A stretch of 6,265 bases of DNA. It comes from Planctomycetota bacterium (lineage in GTDB: Bacteria; Planctomycetota; UBA1135; GCA-002686595). Numbering within the stretch: position 1 is the stretch's first letter; the number at the start of each line of letters is the position of its first letter. This document shows positions 1-6,265 of the stretch, piece by piece. The position numbers and the translations under genes are program-made. Below the pieces are notes generated by a model that was not told the origin of the DNA, did not search any database, and worked only from the letters and a program-made list of their open reading frames with translations. The stretch is from the NCBI GenBank assembly GCA_013140785.1, contig JABFRZ010000631.1, forward strand, positions 1-6,265, written 5' to 3'.

Positions 1-1182
1 TGCGGCGGCGCGCTGGCGGTGCGCGGGCACTTCGCGCTGCCGAACCTCGCGCCGACAGCCATGAACGTCGTCTGGATCGCCACTTTGGTGGCGATCGGCG
101 TGGCTTCGGGCTGGGGCCGCGAGCTCGGCGCGACGCAGGAGGAAGTCGTGCAGCGACAGTGGGAGCTCGCGCGCTGGCTCGCGTGGGGGCTGCTCTTCGG
201 TGGGGTCGTGCAGCTCGCGCTGCACGTGCCGCCGCTCGGGCGCTTCGGGCTGCTCGAGGACACGGGCGGCGAGCGCGCCGACGCAGGCCAAGTCCTGCGC
301 GCGACCGGGCCGCTCGTGATCGGCGCGGCGATCTACCAGATCAACGTGATGGTGGACGGGCTGATGGCGAACAGCCTGCTGCGACCGGGCGGATCGAGCG
401 TCATCTACTACGCCAACCGCTTCCAGCAGTTCCCCATGGCGTTGATCTCGACCGCAGCCGTCAACGCGGTGTTTCCGCTCTTGAACGCGCACGGACACCT
501 GGGCGAGCGCGTCAAGGTGCGCCTGCTGCACGACCGCACGCAGCTCGGGATGCTGTTCCTGGCGCTGCCCGCGGCGGCCGGCATGTTCGCGCTGGCGCTG
601 CCGATCTCGAGCGTGTGCTACGAGCACGGCAACTTCGGGCTCGACGGTACGCTGCGCACGGCCGAGGGGCTGCGCTGCCTCGCCTTCGCGCTCGTCCCGG
701 CCGGCGCGGCGGCGCTCGCGAGCCGCGTGTTCGTGGCCATGGGAGACCTGCGCACGCCGGTGCGCATCGCGCTGTGGGTGCTGTTCACGAACATCGCGCT
801 CAACACCCTGCTCGTGGTCGGCTTCGGCTTCGACGTGGCCGGGCTAACGCTTTCCACCGCGCTCGCGGCTGCCATCAACCTGGCGTGGCTCCTGCATGGC
901 ATGCGCACCCGGCTCGGCCTGCCGCCCGCCGCGCCCGAGCTGCGCGGGCGCATCTTCAAGATCGCGCTGGCCTCGCTCGCCTGCGCGCTCGTTGCCTGGG
1001 GCGCACACCGCGCCACGGCCGCGGCGCTCGGCGCGGTGGAAGCGCGGCACTCGATCCCCGCGCTGTTCGCCGGTCTCGGGGCCGCCGTGGTGACCTTCGC
1101 CGTCGCCGCGCGCGCTCTCGCGATCCCCGAGTGGGCGGAGATCGTGCGCCGTCTGCGCTCGCGCTTCGGCCCGAGTCGGTAG
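1..1182 (+). CDS. murJ: Lipid II flippase MurJ (MviN family), C-terminal part, 5' end outside window
   Basis: This is the C-terminal 393 codons of a polytopic membrane protein of the MurJ/MviN family (MOP exporter superfamily), which flips undecaprenyl-linked lipid II across the inner membrane for peptidoglycan synthesis. The reading frame is open from base 1, so the true start lies upstream; the family is usually about 500-530 residues, so roughly 120-140 are missing. Family signatures seen are the YYANRFQQFP block (from nt 406), where E. coli MurJ has a YYADR..EFP equivalent, the following AVNAVFPLL segment, YEHGNF (nt 619-636; compare the FQYGKF type in E. coli), and GDLRTPVRIA (from nt 742), the conserved D-x-[RK]-TP-V motif. 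Several hydrophobic, Ala/Leu/Val-rich membrane segments follow, ending in a short basic tail (RRLRSRFGPSR). No frameshift is visible. A distant MOP-family flippase of another substrate is possible but less likely given these motifs. Confidence 0.9.
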   Translation, partial: CGGALAVRGHFALPNLAPTAMNVVWIATLVAIGVASGWGRELGATQEEVVQRQWELARWLAWGLLFGGVVQLALHVPPLGRFGLLEDTGGERADAGQVLRATGPLVIGAAIYQINVMVDGLMANSLLRPGGSSVIYYANRFQQFPMALISTAAVNAVFPLLNAHGHLGERVKVRLLHDRTQLGMLFLALPAAAGMFALALPISSVCYEHGNFGLDGTLRTAEGLRCLAFALVPAGAAALASRVFVAMGDLRTPVRIALWVLFTNIALNTLLVVGFGFDVAGLTLSTALAAAINLAWLLHGMRTRLGLPPAAPELRGRIFKIALASLACALVAWGAHRATAAALGAVEARHSIPALFAGLGAAVVTFAVAARALAIPEWAEIVRRLRSRFGPSR

Positions 1183-1226
1183 ACGCAGCCAGGCCGCTGC
1201 CTCGTCCCAAGTGCCGCAGGAGCCAG

Positions 1227-1252
1227 CACCCACAAGCCGTGGTGGTTTTTTT
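1227..1252 (+). terminator. Possible Rho-independent terminator after murJ
   Basis: The bases CCAC (1230-1233) and GTGG (1239-1242) can pair around an AAGCC loop. Skipping a bulged C1229 adds two more pairs (1227-1228 with 1243-1244). One G later comes an uninterrupted run of seven T (1246-1252), which is striking in such G+C-rich DNA. It lies 45 bases after the murJ stop, a usual place for a terminator. The stem is short and bulged, so efficiency is uncertain. A second, mutually exclusive pairing joins GCACC (1226-1230) with GGTGC (1253-1257) and would place the T run in the loop. Confidence 0.5.
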
Positions 1253-1421
1253 GGTGCCTCGAAGCTTGTGTGCGCGATTCCTTGGGGTGTACCCTCCTCG
1301 GACTGCGCTCGCGGCGCCGGCCGGATCCGGAAGGCGTTGCCCGCAAAGTACTTACGTCCGTTGGAGCGTTCATTCCAGCGACCACCCCCTGCCCTCCCAG
1401 CCTGCCCAGGAGCCGAACCGC
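1253..1421 (+). promoter_or_regulatory. nrdJ leader / promoter region, no confident element
   Basis: This is the remaining non-coding DNA between the T run and nrdJ. It must hold the nrdJ promoter if the upstream hairpin terminates murJ transcription. I see only weak -35/-10 candidates (TTGTGT at 1266-1271 and a poor GTACCC 17 bases later). Short inverted repeats are present: the palindrome CCGGATCCGG at 1321-1330, and GGGT/ACCC around 1286-1294. No A+T-rich NrdR box was found. Fragments recall a cobalamin riboswitch (GCCCGCAA at 1339-1346; CCAGGAG at 1406-1412), but the GGGAA-type core motif and a full B12 box are absent, so no riboswitch is called. Confidence 0.35.
1408..1412 (+). promoter_or_regulatory. 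Ribosome binding site of nrdJ
   Basis: AGGAG sits 9 bases before the GTG at 1422. It decides the start, because the frame stays open far upstream (to about position 159), where the reading is out-of-frame murJ sequence and has no RNR similarity. Confidence 0.75.
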
Positions 1422-3971
1422 GTGTCCACGACCGAGCTGAAGCACTCCGAGGCGTTCCGGAAGCTAGACCTAGAGACCCGGCCGGGCTCCGATCCGGTCC
1501 AGGTCGCCGCCTTGAGACAGCTCGAATCGCTCGAACCCCCCGCGCACCTCGCCGATCCCGACCTGGCGGCCAACGCGTTGGCGGTGCTTGAGCGGCGCTA
1601 CCTGAAGAAGGACCCCGAGACGGGCGCCGTGGTCGAGACGCCGCGTCAGGCGTTCTGGCGCGTGGCCGCGCACATCGCCAAGGCCGAGCTCCTGTTCGCC
1701 GGAGGCACGGCCGAGCGCGCGCTCGCGGTGGCCGAGGAGTTCTACGATCTGATGGCGCGACGCCTGTTCATGCCGAACAGCCCGACGCTCATGAACGCGG
1801 GGCGCGAGATGGGGATGCTCTCGGCCTGCTTCGTCCTGCCGGTCGAGGACTCGATCGACGGCATCTTCGATTCGATCAAGGCGACCGCGTTGATCCAGAA
1901 GGCGGGCGGCGGCACGGGTTTCTCGTTCTCGCGCCTGCGTCCGAAGGGCGACATCGTGCGCTCGTCCGGCGGCACGACCGAGGGCCCGCTCTCCTTCATC
2001 CAGGTCTTCTCGAAGGCGACCGACGCGATCCAGCAGGGGGCGTTCCGGCGCGGAGCCAACATGGGCATCCTGCGGATCGATCACCCCGACATCGTCGAGT
2101 TCATCCGCTTCAAGGACGACCTCGGCAAGATCGAGAACTACAACATCTCCGTGGCGGTCACGAACCGCTTCCTGGCCGAGCTCGCGGCCGATCCGGCGAC
2201 GCTGCACCAGGTCCAGAATCCGCGCACGAAGACCTGGGCCAAGCTCCACAAGAAGAACGCCGAGGGCGAGCCCACGGCCGAGCACTTCACCGTCGGCGAG
2301 CTGTGGGACCTCATCATCGAGCACGCCTGGCGCTCGGGCGAGCCGGGGGTGATCTTCATCGACCGCATCAACGAGAAGAACCCGATCAAGAACGTCGGCC
2401 TGATCGAGGCCACGAACCCGTGCGGCGAACAGCCGCTGCACCCCTACGACTCCTGCAACCTGGGCTCGATCAATCTGGGCGAGCTCGTGGCCGGAGAGGG
2501 CCCGGCCGCCGAATTCGACTGGGACGAGTTCAAGGCCGTGGTGCACACCACCACGCGCTTCCTCGACAACGTGATCGAGGTCAACCGTTATCCGCTGCCG
2601 CAGATCGACCAGATGTCGAAGACCACGCGTCGCATCGGTCTCGGCGTGATGGGCTTCGCCGACGCGCTCTACAAGCTCGGGATCGGCTACGACACGCCCG
2701 AGGGCTGCCGCTTCGGCGAGGAGGTCATGCGCGTGCTCAACGACGTCTCGCACGACGCCAGCGAAGAGCTGGCGCTCGAGCGCGGCGTCTTCCCGGCCTG
2801 GGACGGCTCCGACTGGCAGGCTCGCGGCCGGCGCCTGCGCAACTCCTACACCACCACCATCGCGCCCACCGGCACGATCTCGATCATCGCCGGCTGCTCG
2901 GGCGGCATCGAGCCCATGTTCAGCCTGGCCTTCATCCGCCAGGTCATGAAGGACACCAAGGGCCGCCCGACGATCCTGCGCGAGGTCAACCACGTCTTCG
3001 AGGCGACCGCGCGTGAGCGGGGCTTCTTCTCGGAGGAGCTGGTGGACGACATCTCGCACAAGGGCACGCTGCAACACCGCCCCGAGGTGCCGCCCGACGT
3101 CAAGCGCGTGTTCGTCACCGCGCACGACATCGCGCCGCACTGGCACATGCAGATGCAAGCGGCCTTCCAGAAGCACTGCGACTCCTCGATCTCGAAGACC
3201 ATCAACTTCTCGCACGAGGCCAAGCCCGCGGACGTGCGCGAGATCTACGACCTGGCGGTGGCGCTCGACGTCAAGGGCGTGACCGTCTACCGCGACGGCT
3301 GCCGCGACGTGCAGCCGATGGCGCTCAAGGGCTCGCAGCGCAAGGCCGCTGGAGTCCAGCCTGCGGCCGAAGAGGCCGCGCTGGCCGACACCGCTTTCGT
3401 CATGGCCGGGAACGGCGAGCTCCAGCCCATCCGCCTGCCCGAGATCATGCCCTCGTTGCGCATCCGGCAGATGACGCCCTTCGGCAACATGCACGTGAAG
3501 GTGGCCGTCGACTTCACGGCCGGCAAGGAGCGCGAGGTCTTCGCGCAACTCGGCAAGGGCGGCGACGTGGCCAACTCCGACCTCGAGGCGATCTGCCGCC
3601 TGCTCTCGCTGTGGCTGCGCTCGAACGGCAGCCTCGACACGGCCCTGAAGCAGCTCGAGGGCATCGGCTCCTCGATGACGGTCGCCACCAAGGACGGTCG
3701 CATCATGTCGCTGGCCGACGGCCTGGCGCGCGCCCTGCGCCGCTACCTTGGCGCCAAGAAGGAGTTCGGCCTGGAGGCCCTGCTCCTCGGCAAGGTCCCG
3801 AGCCAGCAGCTGGCCGACTTCTCCGAGCAGAAGACGGGCGCCGCGCCGAGGACCACCGCCGCCGAGAAGCAGTCCTCGCAGTACAAGCTCAAGTGCCCCG
3901 GCTGCAGCGCGAACCTCGCCTTCGAGGAGGGCTGCGTGAAGTGCTACGACTGCGGCTTCAGTCAGTGCTGA
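1422..3971 (+). CDS. nrdJ: Adenosylcobalamin-dependent (class II) ribonucleotide reductase
   Basis: The 849-residue enzyme reduces ribonucleotides to deoxyribonucleotides using a thiyl radical generated from adenosylcobalamin, needing neither oxygen nor a second radical subunit; it is cytoplasmic. The NrdJ motifs appear in order: NSPTLMNAG (119-127), SACFVLP with C136 (redox cysteine, equivalent to Thermotoga C133), GGGTGFSFSRLRP (from 162), RRGANMG (209-215), NPCGE (332-336) with the thiyl-radical C334 and its N332/E336 partners, CNLGSINL with C345 (second redox cysteine, 11 residues on as in Thermotoga), and PTGTISIIAGCSGGIEP (482-498). A TSCPD-type domain spans about 676-780. The C-terminus carries C825, C828, C838, C841, C844 and C849, a CxxC-rich tail that probably binds zinc and relays electrons to the active site. 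No N-terminal ATP-cone is evident. The enzyme looks intact, with no intein. The GTG start is set by the Shine-Dalgarno and by the start of RNR-like sequence (LERRYLKKD and onward). Confidence 0.96.
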   Translation: MSTTELKHSEAFRKLDLETRPGSDPVQVAALRQLESLEPPAHLADPDLAANALAVLERRYLKKDPETGAVVETPRQAFWRVAAHIAKAELLFAGGTAERALAVAEEFYDLMARRLFMPNSPTLMNAGREMGMLSACFVLPVEDSIDGIFDSIKATALIQKAGGGTGFSFSRLRPKGDIVRSSGGTTEGPLSFIQVFSKATDAIQQGAFRRGANMGILRIDHPDIVEFIRFKDDLGKIENYNISVAVTNRFLAELAADPATLHQVQNPRTKTWAKLHKKNAEGEPTAEHFTVGELWDLIIEHAWRSGEPGVIFIDRINEKNPIKNVGLIEATNPCGEQPLHPYDSCNLGSINLGELVAGEGPAAEFDWDEFKAVVHTTTRFLDNVIEVNRYPLPQIDQMSKTTRRIGLGVMGFADALYKLGIGYDTPEGCRFGEEVMRVLNDVSHDASEELALERGVFPAWDGSDWQARGRRLRNSYTTTIAPTGTISIIAGCSGGIEPMFSLAFIRQVMKDTKGRPTILREVNHVFEATARERGFFSEELVDDISHKGTLQHRPEVPPDVKRVFVTAHDIAPHWHMQMQAAFQKHCDSSISKTINFSHEAKPADVREIYDLAVALDVKGVTVYRDGCRDVQPMALKGSQRKAAGVQPAAEEAALADTAFVMAGNGELQPIRLPEIMPSLRIRQMTPFGNMHVKVAVDFTAGKEREVFAQLGKGGDVANSDLEAICRLLSLWLRSNGSLDTALKQLEGIGSSMTVATKDGRIMSLADGLARALRRYLGAKKEFGLEALLLGKVPSQQLADFSEQKTGAAPRTTAAEKQSSQYKLKCPGCSANLAFEEGCVKCYDCGFSQC

Positions 3972-4079
3972 GCGCGACCACCCGCAAACCATGAGAGCTG
4001 CCGCGCCCGACTTGCCATCGAGGTGCGCTTCGGAGCCACGTCGAGCTGGTTTTTCGGCTGCTGAAGTGGTCTAGAGCTG

Positions 4080-4104
4080 CCGACCTCCGGCCTCGCGAGG
4101 TCGG
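4080..4104. terminator. Hairpin between convergent genes, candidate terminator
   Basis: CCGACCTC (4080-4087) pairs perfectly with GAGGTCGG (4097-4104) around a 9-base loop. It lies in the 138-bp gap between the converging nrdJ and propeller genes, directly after the propeller stop codon (4110-4112). On the plus strand it is followed only by TGTTCCT, and on the minus strand by no T run, so it is not a classical intrinsic terminator. It could end or protect both transcripts. A separate TTTTT run at 4050-4054 has only a poor mismatched hairpin (TTCG loop) upstream. Confidence 0.5.
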
Positions 4105-4109
4105 TGTTC

Positions 4110-5288
4110 CTAGAAACGCATCAGGAGCAGCGGAGTCGCTCTGCAGATGCGCAACTCGAGCGCCTGCGCGACGAAGAGCCGGCCCAACGCGCTGGGCGGG
4201 ACGAGTGTGCGCAGGAACGCCCGACCCGATTCGTCGGCCACGTAGGTGTGCTGCCTCAGCGCGGCGGCGAGCACGAACTGGCCGGAACAGGCGCGTTCCA
4301 AGCGCAGCTCAGGGCCGTCGTCGATGCCGAGGCGCAGCGCCGCGCCGGGCGTCGCGCCGCTCAACGCGAAGAAGTTCCGCCGGCCCGCGATGCCCGGCAC
4401 GGGAGGTAGCAGGCGGAAGCCCGCGCGCGGTCCGAAGGCCGCGAAGAGCGGCCCCGACAGTCCGCCCGCGCCGGGAGCGACACTCGTTCCGAGAAGGGTG
4501 CCGTTGCGCCCGTCGTAGCGCAGCACTTCGTTGCGGCCCTGGTTGGCGACCAGCAGGTCTCCGTGCTCGTTCCAGCACAGGCCGAGCGGGTTCACGAAGC
4601 GCGCGTCCTGCACGAACGTGTCCAGGAAGGCGCCGGTCGCGCCGCTGAAGCGCTGCAAGGACGTGCTGAAGGCGTTGGTGACGTAGAGCTTGCCGTCCGG
4701 CCCGAAGGCCAGGTCGTGCGGGCCGTTCAGGTTCGTGGTGACGAAGTCACCGAGGAAGGCGCCGCTCTCTGGATCGTAGCGCTTGATGCGGTTGTTGAGC
4801 ACGCTGCCGACGAAGAGCTGGCCGTTCGGGCCGAAGGTGAAGCTCGTCGGCCCGCGCAGGTTCCCGCCCGCGGCCGCGACACCGAGGAAGGCGCCGCTCG
4901 CGCCGTCGTAGCGCAGCACCTGGTCGGTCGCGCCGCTCGAGACGTAGAGGTGTCCGTCGGGTCCGAAGTTGACCTGCCGCGGCCCGTTGAGTCCGCTGCC
5001 CTGCGCGAATACGTCGATGAACGCGCCGCTCGTGCCGTCGTAGCGCAGCACCTGGTCGGTCATGTCGTTGGCCACGTACAGGTGGCCGTCCGGACCGAAG
5101 GTCAGGCCCACCGGGTTGTCGAGGCCGCTGCCGCTCGCGAAGACGCCGAGGAAGGCGCCGCTCGTCGCGTCGTAGCGCAAGACCTCGTCGGTGTTGCGGC
5201 TGGTGACGTAGAGGGTGTCCTGCGCCGCGATTCGTGGGGCGAAGACGGCGAGGGTGAGGGTGAACGGGACGAGAGCGTGGCGCGGCAT
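4110..5288 (-). CDS. Secreted NHL/SMP-30-like six-repeat beta-propeller protein with C-terminal domain
   Basis: The protein has 392 residues. Residues 1-22 look like a Sec signal peptide (basic MPRH, hydrophobic core, cleavage likely after IAA22), so it is exported. Six repeats of 43-44 residues start at residues 26, 70, 114, 158, 201 and 245. Each follows the pattern LYV-x(6)-DQVLRYD-x(2)-SGAFLG, then a Gly/Asn-rich turn, then FGPDGH, as in NHL/SMP-30 beta-propeller blades. One blade per repeat gives a likely six-bladed propeller. No catalytic metal ligands stand out, so I expect binding or a structural role rather than an enzyme. Residues about 302-392 form a separate domain (FFALSGATPGAAL..., with C334 and C382) resembling C-terminal modules common in exported planctomycete proteins. 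The ATG at 5288 is chosen because AAGGAG precedes it and the signal peptide follows; the open frame upstream adds 48 unlikely residues. The substrate or partner is unknown. Confidence 0.85.
   Translation of the reverse strand: MPRHALVPFTLTLAVFAPRIAAQDTLYVTSRNTDEVLRYDATSGAFLGVFASGSGLDNPVGLTFGPDGHLYVANDMTDQVLRYDGTSGAFIDVFAQGSGLNGPRQVNFGPDGHLYVSSGATDQVLRYDGASGAFLGVAAAGGNLRGPTSFTFGPNGQLFVGSVLNNRIKRYDPESGAFLGDFVTTNLNGPHDLAFGPDGKLYVTNAFSTSLQRFSGATGAFLDTFVQDARFVNPLGLCWNEHGDLLVANQGRNEVLRYDGRNGTLLGTSVAPGAGGLSGPLFAAFGPRAGFRLLPPVPGIAGRRNFFALSGATPGAALRLGIDDGPELRLERACSGQFVLAAALRQHTYVADESGRAFLRTLVPPSALGRLFVAQALELRICRATPLLLMRF
4425..5219 (-). repeat. Six tandem ~132-bp repeats encoding propeller blades
   Basis: The conserved block that begins GCGCCGCTCG on the plus strand (encoding RYD..SGA) recurs at 4498 (as GTGCCG), 4630, 4759, 4891, 5023 and 5155. 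Steps are 132, 129, 132, 132 and 132 bases. The copies at 4891-4929 and 5023-5061 differ at a single base over 39, while the outer units have drifted further. The array is in frame and explains the protein's periodicity. Confidence 0.9.
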
Positions 5289-5297
5289 GTGATTCGG

Positions 5298-5303
5298 CTC
5301 CTT
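5298..5303 (-). promoter_or_regulatory. Ribosome binding site of the propeller gene
   Basis: AAGGAG on the minus strand lies 9 bases before the ATG at 5288. It supports the start that puts the signal peptide at the N-terminus, against the longer open frame reaching 5432. Confidence 0.8.
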
Positions 5304-5425
5304 GAAGCCCGGGATAGCGCAGCGCGCGCGCGCGGTCGCACGTCCAGGGACGAACGGCGGTCCGGCTGGGGCGAAGAGCGCCGGCGTGAACGCGCACTCG
5401 CCGGCACAATGGAACCCTGCCCAAT

Positions 5426-5429
5426 GGAG
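5426..5429 (+). promoter_or_regulatory. Ribosome binding site of the histidine kinase gene
   Basis: GGAG lies 5 bases before the ATG at 5435. An in-frame TGA at 5387-5389 closes the frame upstream, and no ATG, GTG or TTG falls between it and 5435, so this start is nearly forced. Confidence 0.75.
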
Positions 5430-5434
5430 CACCG

Positions 5435-6265
5435 ATGAGTTGGCTCCTCGCGCGCTGGACGCCGCACCTGCTCGTGGCGGGGGTCCTCATTCTTCTCGGC
5501 CTCGTCTCGGCCTCGCGCATGTACTTCGGCTACGAGGCGGCCGGCCACGCGATCTCCGTCGCCGACGCGCTCGGCAGCGGGTTGCTCGAGTGGGTGCTGT
5601 GGGCGCCGCTGCTCCCCTTCGTACGTAGGCTCGCGGGCGCCTTCGCCTTCGAACCCGGGCGCTTCGCGCGCTCTGCGCTCGCGCACACCGGCGCGGGCCT
5701 GGTGGCCTCGTTGGTCGAGATCGTGCTCTTCGGCGCGGCCTCGGCCGCGATCCGCGAGGGGCGCTTCGGGAGCGGCTCGTTCGCGGGCGAGCTCGCCTCG
5801 GGCTTCGTCTTCAAGCTGCACACCGGCTTCGTGGCCTATTGGGCCGCGCTGCTCGGCTTCCTGGCCTGGGGCTACGCGGCGCGCTTGCGCGACGAGGCCC
5901 TGCGGCGCGCCGAGCTGGATCGTACGCTGGCCGAGGCGCGCCTGGCCGCGCTGCAGTCGCAGCTCGCGCCGCACTTCCTGTTCAACACGCTCAACGCGAT
6001 CTCGGCCGCGCTACGCGACGATCCCGACGAGGCCGAACGCATGCTGGCGCGCCTTGGCGATCTCCTGCGCGCGGTGCTCGCGCGTCGTGCGGAGCCGCAG
6101 CAGACGTTGGAGCAGGAGCTCGCCTTCCTGGCGTCGTACCTGGAGCTGCAGAAGGAGCGCCACGGTGAGCGCCTCACAGTCGAGATGCGTGTCGATCCGC
6201 GCGCGCTGCCCGAGCGCGTGCCGTGCTTCCTCTTGCTCCCGCTGGTCGAGAACGCGCTGCAGCAC
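5435..6265 (+). CDS. LytS/YehU-type membrane sensor histidine kinase, N-terminal part, 3' end outside window
   Basis: The 277 codons present run open to the window edge. The N-terminal half holds about four predicted membrane segments (near residues 11-28, 49-66, 83-104 and 131-149) with no recognisable extracellular sensor domain. A charged, probably coiled-coil linker (about 150-175) follows, then the His_kinase domain of the LytS family: LQSQLAPHFLFNTLNAIS with the phosphoacceptor H180 (nt 5972-5974), the LGDLLRAVL and QELAFLASYLELQKER helices, and VPCFLLLPLVENALQH, whose LVEN (270-273) is the N-box of the ATPase domain. The rest of the ATP-binding domain lies outside. Such kinases autophosphorylate and usually pass phosphate to a LytTR-type response regulator, often encoded next door, so one may follow downstream. 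The signal sensed is unknown; the membrane region may itself sense envelope state or a small molecule. It is divergent from the secreted propeller gene. Confidence 0.92.
   Translation, partial: MSWLLARWTPHLLVAGVLILLGLVSASRMYFGYEAAGHAISVADALGSGLLEWVLWAPLLPFVRRLAGAFAFEPGRFARSALAHTGAGLVASLVEIVLFGAASAAIREGRFGSGSFAGELASGFVFKLHTGFVAYWAALLGFLAWGYAARLRDEALRRAELDRTLAEARLAALQSQLAPHFLFNTLNAISAALRDDPDEAERMLARLGDLLRAVLARRAEPQQTLEQELAFLASYLELQKERHGERLTVEMRVDPRALPERVPCFLLLPLVENALQH

Larger units (their letters stand above)
5289..5434. promoter_or_regulatory. Divergent intergenic region between propeller and kinase genes
   Basis: These 146 bases separate two divergent start codons and must carry both promoters. 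No good -35/-10 pair is visible on either strand. The minus strand offers only a weak TATCCC-like element close to the propeller gene. An alternating GCGCGCGCGCGCG tract occupies 5322-5334 and could adopt left-handed DNA or simply reflect base composition. Confidence 0.4.

Noticed and set aside
159..1421. Upstream extension of the nrdJ frame through murJ
   Set aside because: The translation is Arg/Ala-rich shadow sequence of murJ with no RNR similarity, and a Shine-Dalgarno-preceded GTG at 1422 fits the family's N-terminus.
1470..3992. Long minus-strand open frame (840 codons) opposite nrdJ
   Set aside because: It is antisense to a gene with full RNR motifs. Its translation is low-complexity, rich in Arg, Ala, Leu, Val and Asp, as expected from G+C-rich third positions read backwards.
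5289..5432. 48-residue N-terminal extension of the propeller protein
   Set aside because: It would bury the signal peptide and ignore the strong AAGGAG just before the ATG at 5288.
4563..5438. Plus-strand open frame (291 codons) opposite the propeller gene
   Set aside because: It mirrors the 132-bp repeats on the opposite strand. The minus-strand frame has a signal peptide and recognisable blade motifs, so this is a shadow.
5409..5438. Nine-residue leader peptide (MEPCPMEHR) overlapping the kinase start by ATGA
   Set aside because: Translational coupling is possible, but no Shine-Dalgarno precedes the ATG at 5409 and the kinase has its own GGAG. Nothing else supports translation of this peptide.
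5102..5974. Minus-strand open frame (290 codons) covering the kinase gene start
   Set aside because: It is a charged, low-complexity antisense frame, whereas the plus strand encodes clear LytS-type kinase motifs.

Overview
The window is uniformly G+C-rich DNA with normal, tightly packed coding. It holds parts or all of four genes: the 3' part of murJ (+), a complete class II ribonucleotide reductase gene nrdJ (+), a complete gene for a secreted six-repeat beta-propeller protein (-), and the 5' part of a LytS/YehU-type sensor histidine kinase gene (+). There are no tRNA, rRNA, IS, CRISPR or phage features. The high G+C content, the B12-dependent RNR and the secreted propeller with a C-terminal extension of a kind common in Planctomycetota suggest a planctomycete or another environmental G+C-rich phylum such as Myxococcota. 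This placement is an inference, not a proven assignment.

Layout. Positions 1-1182 encode the C-terminal three quarters of the lipid II flippase MurJ, cut by the left edge. A weak hairpin with a run of seven T follows at about 1227-1252. Then comes a fairly long leader, to 1421, ahead of nrdJ (1422-3971, GTG start with a good Shine-Dalgarno). nrdJ encodes an 849-residue enzyme with all the recognisable class II catalytic motifs and a C-terminal cysteine cluster. A 138-bp convergent gap with a strong 8-bp hairpin separates it from the propeller gene (4110-5288, minus strand). That protein has a signal peptide, six 43-44-residue repeats and an extra C-terminal domain. A 146-bp divergent intergenic region, containing an alternating GC tract, separates it from the kinase gene (5435 to beyond the right edge).

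How they work together. murJ (cell-wall precursor export) and nrdJ (dNTP supply) are both growth housekeeping genes, but the spacing and the terminator-like hairpin argue for separate transcription. The propeller and kinase genes share a divergent promoter region and could be co-regulated; nothing in the sequence proves a functional link. The main points for follow-up are the kinase gene running off the right edge, the 132-bp repeats in the propeller gene, its unassigned C-terminal domain, and the nrdJ leader, which has weak and incomplete resemblance to a cobalamin riboswitch.
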